The notes beneath the pieces were generated by a model. That model made no database searches, was not told the origin of the DNA, and saw only the letters and a program-made list of their open reading frames with translations. Below, piece by piece: positions 15,463-24,400 of a stretch of 32,914 nucleotides of DNA; position 1 is the first letter of the stretch, and each line of letters starts with the position of its first letter. This DNA is from Kiritimatiellia bacterium. GTDB taxonomy: Bacteria > Verrucomicrobiota > Kiritimatiellia > UBA8416 > JADHWI01. The position numbers and the translations under genes are program-made. The DNA lies in NCBI GenBank assembly GCA_030744755.1, contig JASLPY010000061.1:1-32914 (forward strand). The letters are read 5' to 3'.

Positions 15463-16236
15463 TTAGAGCTGCTCCTCGACTAATGGTTGACACTGCAGGA
15501 GTTCAAATTCTCCCAGCAGGCGCGCAAACTCCTGTATCGCGCGTTTCTCCCTGTTGTCCACCCGGTAGTAGACGCAAGACGCGAGGTAATCTCGACACAA
15601 CGATAAGGGTAGGGAAAGCCGGCTTGAGAACTCTGCTGCAATCTCGTCTTTCACGCCTTCTCCGGATCTGCATGCATCAAGAGCGATGCTCGCCAATTCG
15701 GAAGCCTGCGGGTTGTCCCTCCGATAGGCCCAGACGGCAAAGACAAACGGTAGTCCGGTCATGTCCTTCCAGATTTCGGCAAGATCGTAAGTGGCATACT
15801 GTCCCGGCACGGCTGTCATCGCCCGGTCCCCTATAATCACGGCCGCATCCGCATCCTGGCTGACGCCGTTTTCCACCACCGTTGCATCTGATCCGAGCTG
15901 GGCGCGCAAGAGGAGTTGCGCCAGCATGTTTGAGGTGTGCGACTCGGGATCGGCCGCAACCCTGTTCACTTCGGCCAGAGGGCGGTGACAGCAGAGCAGC
16001 ACACTGCGAACTCGTCCGTCAGCGCAGACGCCCAATCCGTCGACCATGGTCAACTCAGGGTGTTCTAGAACGTCGACTACCGGAAGCAGTCCCACATCCG
16101 CACGACCGTCACGGACATAGTCCAGCAATGCAGAGGGCACATCCTCTATCACGGCAACGTCGTCGCGGTCCCTCAGTCCCTCTATCAATGGGGCGGAGTT
16201 GAAATACGGGGCAGCCGCAAATACGATCGGTTTCAT
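15463..16236 (-). CDS. mqnA: Chorismate dehydratase MqnA
   Basis: A 257-residue protein catalysing the first futalosine-pathway step, dehydration of chorismate to 3-[(1-carboxyvinyl)oxy]benzoate. It has the periplasmic-binding-protein-like fold of MqnA/MqnD. Visible blocks are AAPYFNSAPLIEGL near the N-terminus, DVPSALLDYVRDGRADVGLLPV, the SVLLCCHRPL region, and DRAMTAVPGQYATYDLAEIWKDMTGLPFVFAVWAYR, typical of MqnA. The start at 16236 follows GGAG by about 7 nt; a frame extending to 16272 adds residues unlike the family. It is followed after 3 bp by mqnE-mqnC and preceded by a 151-nt gap containing a branched palindrome. Confidence 0.93.
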   Translation of the reverse strand: MKPIVFAAAPYFNSAPLIEGLRDRDDVAVIEDVPSALLDYVRDGRADVGLLPVVDVLEHPELTMVDGLGVCADGRVRSVLLCCHRPLAEVNRVAADPESHTSNMLAQLLLRAQLGSDATVVENGVSQDADAAVIIGDRAMTAVPGQYATYDLAEIWKDMTGLPFVFAVWAYRRDNPQASELASIALDACRSGEGVKDEIAAEFSSRLSLPLSLCRDYLASCVYYRVDNREKRAIQEFARLLGEFELLQCQPLVEEQL

Positions 16237-16302
16237 CAGGTTCTCCGTCTTCTGTCCTTCGGGCGGGATCAAAGTCTCTTAGCTATGCCGTTGCGTTCCG
16301 AC

Positions 16303-16354
16303 GGGAGGGACGCCGGCCTCGGCGTCCGCGGGCAGCGAGGCCGCTGCCCCTCCC
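16303..16354. repeat. Branched palindromic element within the mqn cluster
   Basis: An outer GGGAGGG (16303-16309) pairs with CCCTCCC (16348-16354). Inside are two perfect hairpins: GACGCCG/CGGCGTC (16309-16315 with 16320-16326) and GGGCAGC/GCTGCCC (16330-16336 with 16343-16349). The result is a three-way-junction-like palindrome of 52 bp in the only sizeable gap of the mqn cluster. It probably belongs to a dispersed palindromic family. It could also end or reprocess the mRNA between ubiD and mqnA. Confidence 0.7.
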
Positions 16355-16387
16355 ATTGCTCATATGTCCACAAACGATTCCACGCTC

Positions 16388-18160
16388 TCATGTCCCCGCT
16401 ATCCCGTATTGCTCCCAGCGTTCGTCCACGCGTTCCTGAACGTCAGGATCAAACGCCACCGGCTCTCGGTATCCTTCCTTCCAGGTGGCATCGATCATGA
16501 TGGGCGGGCAAAGGACCAGCCGGTTTCCAACGGCCTCTCGCTTTGCCGGGTGCAGATCAACGAGGGGATCAAAGCGCGTGAACCATCCCCACAACATCAT
16601 CCGGCGGTCGCTGAGCGGTACATCCTCTGAGACCAGGACATGGAACAGGTAAGCTCCCGTACCGGTGTGCGACTTCAGGGCTACGCGGATAGCCTCCTTG
16701 TCTGCCCCTTTGCGAACCTGTGCCACAAGCACCGCCTCGCCCAATGCGGCCATAGCAACGATGCCGTCGTGCGGCGGCTTTCCTGGAACTGGCGGGGGAG
16801 GTTCCGTTCGTATTGGTCCGTCCGGTCCTTGAGTGGCAAGAAGGATCAGACGGCTCCCGGTGTTCATTGCCGGTCCGGTGAAGTCGAGAGTATCCTGGGC
16901 CGTGGGGGCCAGCAGGTGGAGGCCTTCCTCAGTGTCCAGGTTACGCCACAATGCCCGACTCACCGCCTCGAAATCACGGACGTCTACATCCTGGTTCACA
17001 ACGGCAAGAACCTTGGTTAGCGACAACTGAGATTCACCCAGAACGCCGAAGGCATGCTTGAGAGCTTCGCGCTGATATCGTTCTCTTACTGAAACCGCGG
17101 CCAGGGGGTGAAACCCGGTTTCGGGGTACGCCCACAGGTCCACGATTCCAGGTTTTATAATCTTGAGCAACGGCACGGACAATTCCTGCAGGGCCTCACC
17201 TATGTAGTAATCTTCCTGCGGTGGTTTTCCAACTACCGTGGCCGGGTAGATCGCATCCGGCCGTGACAGGACACGCTGTACACGAAAAACTGGAAAGTCC
17301 GCCGAGTGTGAGTAGTGACCGAGGTGATCGCCGAACGGTCCCTCCCGGCGGATGTCGCCCGGGCTCACCGTGCCTTCGAGGACGAACTCTGCGTCGGCCG
17401 GAATCCTGTGCCCGCTCGCGCGCCGGATTGTCCGCAGCGGCTGGCCCAGGATGAACGAGGCGAGCAGGTATTCGTCGATATCCTCGGGTAGGGGGGCAAC
17501 GGCGGCAATCGTGAGGGCCGGCGGGCCTCCCAGGAAGACACTGAGGGGCAGGGGACTGCCCAGCTCGCAGGCACGCGCAAAATGGAATCCGCCACCCTTC
17601 TCTATCTGCCAATGCATCCCTGTGGCAGAGGCATCGTAGCGCTGCATACGGTAAATGCCCAGGTTGCCTTTTCCCGACTCGGGATCCCGGGTACGTACAA
17701 GGGGTAGCGTAAAGAAAGGGCCGCCGTCTTTCGGCCAGCAGGTCAGGCAGGGCAACTGCATAAGATCCGCCGGCTCGGAAACCGATTCGGTGACCGGTCC
17801 CCGCGTGACCGTTTTAAGTCTTGATCGCAGGATGTTGCGCAGGGAACCTCTTGCGTTCCAGAGTGATGAGAGTTTAGGAGGCATAAGGTCTTCTGCCAGC
17901 TCTGCGAGTCCGCCGCCAATCTGGGCTGCCGGCCTCCCAAGGGCGGCCTCAACGCGTTTACGAGTGCCGAAGAGGTTGGTGACCATCCTGTAAGGGCTAC
18001 CCTTCACGTTTTCGAACAGGAGGGCCGGGCCTTTGGAGGCCAGGACCCGATGCTGAATAACCGTGATCTCCTGGTTGGGGTCAACTTCTGCGGAGACGCG
18101 GGCCAGTTCGCCATTGTTATCAAGGTGTTTCAGGAAAGAACGGAGGTCAGGGAAGCTCAC
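16388..18160 (-). CDS. mqnL: UbiD-family menaquinone biosynthesis decarboxylase
   Basis: A 590-residue prenylated-FMN-dependent decarboxylase, presumed to remove the ring carboxyl after prenylation of 1,4-dihydroxy-6-naphthoate. I choose the GTG at 18160: GGAG lies about 8 nt upstream, and the protein then starts MSFPDLRSFLKHL as family members do; the ATG at 18220 adds an unrelated leader. UbiD landmarks are NLFGTRKRVEAALG, GIYRMQ with Arg171, and REGPFGDHLGHY with Glu273 and Asp278, the residues equivalent to the Arg-Glu-Glu/Asp catalytic set of Fdc1/UbiD. It overlaps ubiX, which makes its cofactor, by 14 bp. The menaquinone role is inferred from this cluster. Confidence 0.9.
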   Translation of the reverse strand: MSFPDLRSFLKHLDNNGELARVSAEVDPNQEITVIQHRVLASKGPALLFENVKGSPYRMVTNLFGTRKRVEAALGRPAAQIGGGLAELAEDLMPPKLSSLWNARGSLRNILRSRLKTVTRGPVTESVSEPADLMQLPCLTCWPKDGGPFFTLPLVRTRDPESGKGNLGIYRMQRYDASATGMHWQIEKGGGFHFARACELGSPLPLSVFLGGPPALTIAAVAPLPEDIDEYLLASFILGQPLRTIRRASGHRIPADAEFVLEGTVSPGDIRREGPFGDHLGHYSHSADFPVFRVQRVLSRPDAIYPATVVGKPPQEDYYIGEALQELSVPLLKIIKPGIVDLWAYPETGFHPLAAVSVRERYQREALKHAFGVLGESQLSLTKVLAVVNQDVDVRDFEAVSRALWRNLDTEEGLHLLAPTAQDTLDFTGPAMNTGSRLILLATQGPDGPIRTEPPPPVPGKPPHDGIVAMAALGEAVLVAQVRKGADKEAIRVALKSHTGTGAYLFHVLVSEDVPLSDRRMMLWGWFTRFDPLVDLHPAKREAVGNRLVLCPPIMIDATWKEGYREPVAFDPDVQERVDERWEQYGIAGT

Positions 18161-18716
18161 GATGGTTCTCCCAGGTATCGGCAGGTGCGTGGCCCAGGAC
18201 GCCGAGAATGCGATCAACATAGACGATAAAGAGGTCGTTCATGGTCACGGTATCGGGTGACTTTCCTTCAAACATGTAGAAAGGTGGCGACAGCGGCATG
18301 ATCACTGCACCGGCAACTGAGAGCCGATGGGCGTTCTCGAGATCGATCGCGGTCAGAGGTGTCTCACGCAGGCAGATTACCAGTGGGCGCTTCTCCTTCA
18401 AATGACAGTGGGCTGCCCGGCTGATTAACGTGTCGGCTATTCCTGTCGCGATTTTTCCCAGCATATCGGTGGTGCAGGGGAGAATCACCATGCCGGCGGT
18501 TGGAACAGAGCCTGACGATATTGTTGCGGCAAGGTCGCTGTTATCAAGGACCTCGTCGGCGAGAGTTGTTAACTCTTCGGCAGGACCGCACTCACGCTTG
18601 TAGATCTCAAGTCCCCAGGTGCTTGCAACAAGGCTGACCGGCCACGGTGATTTCTCAATGAGCACACGCGTGGCGTGCGCGCCCGTGGCGCCGGTTAGTG
18701 CAACAACAAGGTTCAT
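18147..18716 (-). CDS. ubiX: Flavin prenyltransferase UbiX
   Basis: A 189-residue flavin prenyltransferase that makes prenylated FMN for the adjacent UbiD-type decarboxylase. It has the usual flavoprotein fold, with N-terminal VVALTGATGAHATRVL, the SSGSVPTAGMVILPCTTDMLGKIATGI block, and the conserved RETPLTAIDLENAHRL region after KEKRPLVICL. The start at 18716 follows GGGAGGG by about 5 nt; the longer open frame to 19040 is antisense-like sequence inside the upstream gene and is not part of this protein. It overlaps mqnB-mqnP by 4 bp and mqnL by 14 bp. It is sometimes called MqnM in this pathway. Confidence 0.94.
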   Translation of the reverse strand: MNLVVALTGATGAHATRVLIEKSPWPVSLVASTWGLEIYKRECGPAEELTTLADEVLDNSDLAATISSGSVPTAGMVILPCTTDMLGKIATGIADTLISRAAHCHLKEKRPLVICLRETPLTAIDLENAHRLSVAGAVIMPLSPPFYMFEGKSPDTVTMNDLFIVYVDRILGVLGHAPADTWENHRELP

Positions 18717-20170
18717 GGTAACCCTCCCAGGAGTATGACCAGTGCGCCGGTGATCCCGGCAATCGCTGATACCGGAAAAAACCTGAACGATAAGGGCAAC
18801 TTCTGCCAGTGAACCGTCAGCAGGGCTGCCAGCGCAACCAGCAGAGCCAGCCCTGATACAATCGGCATTCCCAACATATGCCACAGGGCGATCAGTGCCA
18901 GCGCACTGCACAAATGAACAGCCGCGGCAATTAACTGTGACGACGTCGCCCCGAAACGCGCCGGCAGACTGTACACGCCGTGCGCACGATCGGAATCCAT
19001 ATCCGGTAAAGCATAGATAATGTCGGACCCACTGATCCATGCAAAAGTGAATACGGTCAACAGGAGGACCTCCGGTTCAAGAGGCAATCTCCCCGACACC
19101 GCCACGTATGCGCCTGCCGGTCCGAACGCCATGCACAACCCGATTCCGAAATGACACAGGTACGTGAATCTCTTGAAAAGCGAATATGTCAGGAGGGCGA
19201 TAACGGGAAAGGGCGAAAGAAAGAAACACAGCCGCCCGAGTGCCGCACAAGCGGCAAGATACAAGACCATACCACCAAGGGCGACCGTATACCCCCAGGT
19301 CAATCCGATGCGCCCCGCCGGCAGGGCTCGATCCAGCGTTCGCTCGTTTAGTGCGTCAAGATCGCGGTCGAGTATGCGGTTCATAGCCATGCCAAGCGTG
19401 CGCGCTCCCGTGCCGGCCAAAACGATGAGGGCAATATCGACCAGCGAAGGAAGCCGCATGCCTGTCCCCAGCCATGCACCGGCGAGAATAAGCGGAATGC
19501 TGAACAGCGTGTGTTCGATTTTTACGAACTCGCACAGCACTGACAGGATGCCGTGTTTCTTACGGGGAAGTTTCAACTCGTCAATGACACAATTGGCCAG
19601 TGCCCGCGACACGCGCGACAGGTTTCGACGCAAAGCATGCCGTCCACGAGCATCCGCCCTGTCGCTTACTCCCTTCAGGAAAATGCATTCGATTTCTTTA
19701 CGGGCACAGCTTTCGGCAATCGCGAATCCCTCCATGTCTACGACCTGTGCGGTCTGTGCCAGTTGGCTGCGCCGCTCATCGTCGAATACCGGCCTGGAGA
19801 CCGTGGCCAGCGTGAGATCCTGCAGTCCGCTGAAGTGCCCGGAAGCGCATTCGACGGAAGGCGCATCTGTTCCCTGGTCGCCGTCACACAGGCTGGAAAT
19901 CCGGACGAGGGATCCCGGGTGTGTCGCGTCGTCCAACGCGCCGCAGAGACCCACGTTAAATACTTTCATAACTGGATAATGCTCGATCAGGTAAGCGGTA
20001 GATTCCGCTGCGGCCGATTTGCCGAAGCCGCAAACCAGGAGAACGACAGGCATGTCCGAATCCGGTGGTGATCTGTAGATAGCGTATGGCGCGTTGCGGA
20101 CTTCCGTGAGCTGAAGCATCCCGAAAAAAGGTGACGCCTCCTGTTTGGTGGCCACGATAAGCGCAATCAT
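18713..20170 (-). CDS. mqnB-mqnP: Fused futalosine hydrolase (MqnB) and UbiA-type prenyltransferase (MqnP)
   Basis: A 485-residue fusion. Residues 1 to about 200 match futalosine hydrolase/MTA-SAH nucleosidase: FNVGLCGAL (71-79), VVDMEGFAIAESC (143-155) with the nucleoside-binding Met-Glu, and KGVSDRAD (166-173) with the catalytic-type Asp. Residues about 205-485 are a polytopic UbiA prenyltransferase with about eight or nine hydrophobic segments and both Asp-rich motifs, NRILDRDLDALNERT (264-278) and DMDSDRAHGVYSLPARFG (390-407). MqnB releases hypoxanthine from futalosine; MqnP prenylates 1,4-dihydroxy-6-naphthoate. The two steps are not consecutive (MqnC and MqnD act between), so the fusion would tether an early soluble step to the membrane. 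It overlaps mqnD and ubiX by 4 bp each. Confidence 0.9.
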   Translation of the reverse strand: MIALIVATKQEASPFFGMLQLTEVRNAPYAIYRSPPDSDMPVVLLVCGFGKSAAAESTAYLIEHYPVMKVFNVGLCGALDDATHPGSLVRISSLCDGDQGTDAPSVECASGHFSGLQDLTLATVSRPVFDDERRSQLAQTAQVVDMEGFAIAESCARKEIECIFLKGVSDRADARGRHALRRNLSRVSRALANCVIDELKLPRKKHGILSVLCEFVKIEHTLFSIPLILAGAWLGTGMRLPSLVDIALIVLAGTGARTLGMAMNRILDRDLDALNERTLDRALPAGRIGLTWGYTVALGGMVLYLAACAALGRLCFFLSPFPVIALLTYSLFKRFTYLCHFGIGLCMAFGPAGAYVAVSGRLPLEPEVLLLTVFTFAWISGSDIIYALPDMDSDRAHGVYSLPARFGATSSQLIAAAVHLCSALALIALWHMLGMPIVSGLALLVALAALLTVHWQKLPLSFRFFPVSAIAGITGALVILLGGLP

Positions 20171-21009
20171 GTGATGACTCCCGAGTCGCGGGCCATCCGC
20201 TCAAGGGTTTCCACCGCGCGCCGTCCTTCGATCCCGAGATCGAGACTGAAATCATTTACAAACATCCCGATGTGATCGGTGAGGACTTTCTCCGACATTT
20301 CCTGGGCATGCGCATGCACGTATGGCATTGTCGCTTCAGGACAGGTCTGCGCCAGCTGGATAGACGTCTTCAGCATGCCGTCCACCCTTTCGATCAGCTC
20401 TTCCCCAAGGGTCCGGCGTGCCACGATTGCTCCCAGCGGAATTGGCAGACCGGTCTTCTCTTCCCACCACTGCCCCAGGTCTTCAACGCAATACATGCCC
20501 ATTTGCTCATACACGAATCGGCTTTCGTGGATGATGACGCCTGCATCGGCCTTGCCGGACAGCAGCATTGGGAGAATGCGGTCGTACGATACGAAGGAAA
20601 CGTTTCCGGGATCGGGCAACCATAGCTTTAGCAGCAGGTGCCCGGTTGTCATCTCGCCGGGGACGGCGATGACGGCGTTTTTGATACCTTCGCGTGACAT
20701 TTTCTCGCGCGATACCACGATGGGCCCGCACCCGAATCCCAGTGCCGCGCCGTGGTTGAGAAGGCGATATCGATCTTTCACGTGGAAGTACGCGTGAAAC
20801 GAGATTTTGCTGACATCGAAGACACCCTCGAGCGCCATCCTGTTTAAAGTCTCAACGTCGTCAAGATGGGTGGTGATCTCCATGCCCGCCAGGTCAAGGG
20901 TGCCATCGGCAATGTGGGAGAACATAAACGTATCGTTGGGGCAAGGCGAATAAGCCAGCGAAAGTGGCCTGGACTCCTTGTCTGCACCATTGGAAGCTCT
21001 CTGTGTCAT
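20167..21009 (-). CDS. mqnD: 1,4-dihydroxy-6-naphthoate synthase MqnD
   Basis: A 280-residue enzyme converting cyclic dehypoxanthine futalosine to 1,4-dihydroxy-6-naphthoate. Signature blocks are LAYSPCPNDTFMFSHIADG near the N-terminus, DVETLNRMALEGVFDVSKISFHAY, the GFGCGPIVVSRE segment, and ADAGVIIHESRFVYEQMGM with the conserved His. The start at ATG 21009 is chosen for family length; it has no strong RBS, and a frame to 21090 adds an unrelated N-terminus. It is the promoter-proximal gene of the mqn cluster and overlaps mqnB-mqnP by 4 bp. The 433-bp region upstream (21010-21442) holds element copy B and should hold the operon promoter, not identified. Confidence 0.93.
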   Translation of the reverse strand: MTQRASNGADKESRPLSLAYSPCPNDTFMFSHIADGTLDLAGMEITTHLDDVETLNRMALEGVFDVSKISFHAYFHVKDRYRLLNHGAALGFGCGPIVVSREKMSREGIKNAVIAVPGEMTTGHLLLKLWLPDPGNVSFVSYDRILPMLLSGKADAGVIIHESRFVYEQMGMYCVEDLGQWWEEKTGLPIPLGAIVARRTLGEELIERVDGMLKTSIQLAQTCPEATMPYVHAHAQEMSEKVLTDHIGMFVNDFSLDLGIEGRRAVETLERMARDSGVIT

Positions 21010-21166
21010 GGGAATAGATAATAGGACATCACATTTGAACCACAAGCGAGGAATTCTGCCACGGCAGAGCGTGGCACGCTTTCCTTCCATCTGCGTCGGC
21101 CATCCTCTCTAAGCCATTTCCGCTGTAGTTCTGGTCAATGCTAGCGGGGTGAATCAGAGGTGTGAT

Positions 21167-21360
21167 GTTCTGTTTACCCCACAGCACAAGGGGTTAGGCG
21201 CTAGGCGTTAGTAGCTAGGATTCTGGGACAGCGCAAATCGCCCCCACGGTCTTGAGTGGGATACGAGGCAGGCATCGCTACGCGGATGGCGGACCTTTCC
21301 AGCTAACGCCTAGCGCCTAACCACTAAGCACTGCGTTCTGCGCTCGCAGCGCAGAACGCT
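21167..21360. repeat. Dispersed ~192-bp element, copy B (inverted relative to copy A)
   Basis: This is the reverse complement of 9565-9756 with only scattered mismatches and small indels. Terminal heptad repeats are GTTAGGCGCTAGGCGTTAG at 21193-21211 and CTAACGCCTAGCGCCTAAC at 21303-21321, here an exact inverted pair. The right end carries a perfect 12-bp hairpin (GCGTTCTGCGCT at 21333-21344 with its complement at 21348-21359). The element lies upstream of the hydrazine-synthase-alpha-like gene and next to the mqn operon start. Confidence 0.9.
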
Positions 21361-21442
21361 CTCGGGCTCTCTCCCTTGCTAACTGTTTTCTGAAACACTA
21401 TCCTAGGTACTGTCAACGCTTGTTCTGTACGGCAGGAGAAAG

Positions 21443-24400
21443 ATGATGAACATCTCTGTATCGATTATCCAATTCTCCCTGGTTACAGTTGGTCTGGCTG
21501 TCGGCACAAATGCGGCGGCCGGCCCTGCGCAGGTGTCGGACAAACCTGCAAATCCGCGTGAAGCTATCTGCCGGCAACTGGTTGATCAGTACGACGTGAG
21601 ACACGTTGTCTTTGCGGAGCGGGCTCATAACGGCCGAGGGAAGGTCAGTGACGGACATTGGTATGCGAACTTGGGGTATTATGCCCGGGACCCGCGCAAG
21701 AAAGCCTATTCTTCAGGCGGTTCACTTCGGAAGCTCGACCTGGGCACGGGTAAGACCACTGTCCTGCTTAAGGATGATGGGGGGACCTTTCGTGATCCTG
21801 TCGTGCATTACGATGGCAAGACCATCCTTTTCAGTTATCGCAAGGGCGGCACCGCGCCTTTCCATTTATACGAGATCCAATCCGACGGCAGCGGCCTGCG
21901 CCAACTTACGTCCGGCATTTACGATGACATTGAACCATGCTGGCTGCCGGACGACTCAATCATGTTTGTCAGTGGTCGTGCCCGGCGCTACGTGAACTGC
22001 TGGGTTACACAGGTAGCTACTTTGTACACATGCGATCGCAAAGGCCGGAACATTCGGCAGATCTCGGCTAATATCGAACACGACAACACCCCCTGCGTGC
22101 TCCCGGACGGAAGGGTGATTTTTCAACGCTGGGAATACGTTGACCGCAGCCAGGTCCATTATCACCATCTCTGGAGCGTCAACCCTGACGGGACAGGGCA
22201 AATGGTATATTTCGGCAACCTGCACCCGGGCGGTGTCTTCATCGATCCGCAACCCATCCCAGACTCTGACCGGATTGTCTTCATTAACTCGCCGAGCCAC
22301 GGCAGGGCCGAGCATGCGGGAAGCATCTGCACGCTGACCGACAGCAATGGGCCCGACGACCTCAGCTCTGTCCGCAAGATCAGTGGTGGAAGTAGTTTTC
22401 GCGATCCATGGGCCTTGTCGGAAAAGGACTTTCTGGCAGCACAGGGAAAGAGCCTTGTTCATCTTTCCGGATCGGGAAAAGTCACCGCTCTCTACACCCA
22501 TAATGGATTCGAACTGAACGAACCTCGTCCCCTGGTCCCGCGCGAGCGCGAACGGATCATTTCCCGCCGTATCGACCTTTCCAGGACCACCGGGACCCTG
22601 ATGCTGACCGATGTGACGATCGGACGTAATATGGGCGGTGTCAAGAAAGGACAGATCAAGAAACTGCTGGTCCTGGAATCACTGCCGAAGCCGATCAACT
22701 ATACCGGCAGTATGGAACCCACGAGCTATGGAGGAACCTTCACCCTGGAACGCGTTCTCGGCACGGTACCGGTCGAAGAAGACGGCTCCGCTCATTTCGA
22801 CGTGCCGGCCAACAGGGCACTCATTCTGATTGCGCTCGACCGGGACGGGAAGGCGGTCAAACGCATGCAGAGCTTTCTTTCGGTGATGCCCGGCGAAGTA
22901 ACCAGCTGTGTCGGTTGTCACGAAGACAGGAGAACGGCTCCAAGATCTGTGAACACGGGTCAGCTTCAGGCAATGAAGCGCGGACCGAGCCGTATTACTC
23001 CCGTACCCGGAATCCCGGACGTGATTGATTATCCGCGTGATATCCAGCCGATCCTCGATAAACACTGCGTAAAGTGTCACAACCCGAAGAAACGGGATGG
23101 GGGCGTGATCCTCACAGGTGACCATGGTCCCGTCTATTCGCACAGCTATTACACCCTGAGTGCCACCTACCAGGTTTCTGACGGACGCAATCTCCCCAAG
23201 AGCAACTACCCGCCCTACGGATTCGGTGACGCGGCAAGCCCACTGATGAAGTTACTACGTCCCGATCATTACGAGGTAAACCTGGACAGGCAGGAAATCG
23301 AAACGGTGCGGCATTGGATTCATTGCGGTGCACCGTACATCGGCACCTATGCTGCACTGATCCAGGGCATGATTGGAAGCACGGGCTACGAGGCGTCGCA
23401 TTTCACTGCCATTGATACTCGCATTCTGAAGAGCGAAAAAGTCACTCGTGCATCGGAAGTCATAAAGCGCCGTTGCGGCAGTTGTCATACCGGTGTGCGC
23501 AATATTCCCAAGCATCCCGCAGACTGGGGCCAGGGGACCAGGCTTATCCAACCGCAGCGCGCCTGGAAGATCAAGCAGAAGGACAATCGTGCAGTCTGGC
23601 GTTTTCAGCAGCACATTCTCTACAACTTGACGCACCCCGCGCAGTCCGTACAGCTTCTCGCGCCTCTCGCGAAGAAAGCCGGTGGGTACGGGGCCTGCCG
23701 TGAGCTCAACCGGGCCGGGCCGGATGCGGGTAAGGTCAGCGACAAAACGGCCGCCGTCTTTGAGTCCAGGGATGATCCGGATTACCAGGCACTGCTTGCC
23801 GCTATTCAGGATACCAAGACCTTGCACGACTCTGATCCGCGTTGGGACACCCCGGGTTGGAAAGCGCCACCGGAGTATATCCGCGAGATGAAACGGCACG
23901 GGATTCTGCCTGAGACATTTGACAGGGAAAAGGACGCGCTTGATCCCCACGAAACCGATAGGCGTTACTGGCACGCCGTTACCGGGCATCATCTGCCCGG
24001 CAAAGAGCCCAAGCTTCATGCGAACCCGAACATACGGGCGATGTGTATCAAGGGAACCCTGACTCCGGATGGCGAAGAGTTCAAACCGGATTCCGCCAGC
24101 CTGACCACCGGCAAGCCTGCCACCTGCTCGACTGCTATAGGCGCATACCCTGCGCATTTCGCTAACGACGGTTGTGCAAACGACCCGACCCAATACTGGG
24201 CAATGGATGTTGCCGGCGGCGCGCCTGCCTGGTGGCAAGTAGACCTTGAAGAACCGACTGATGTAGGCCGCGTGGTGGTCATCGGGTATTACGGCGACAA
24301 TCGTTACTATGGCTTTACCGTTGAGACTTCGCTTGACGGCAAGAAATGGGACATGGTTGCCGACAAGCGTGACAACAAGGAACTGTCAACCTCGAAGGGT

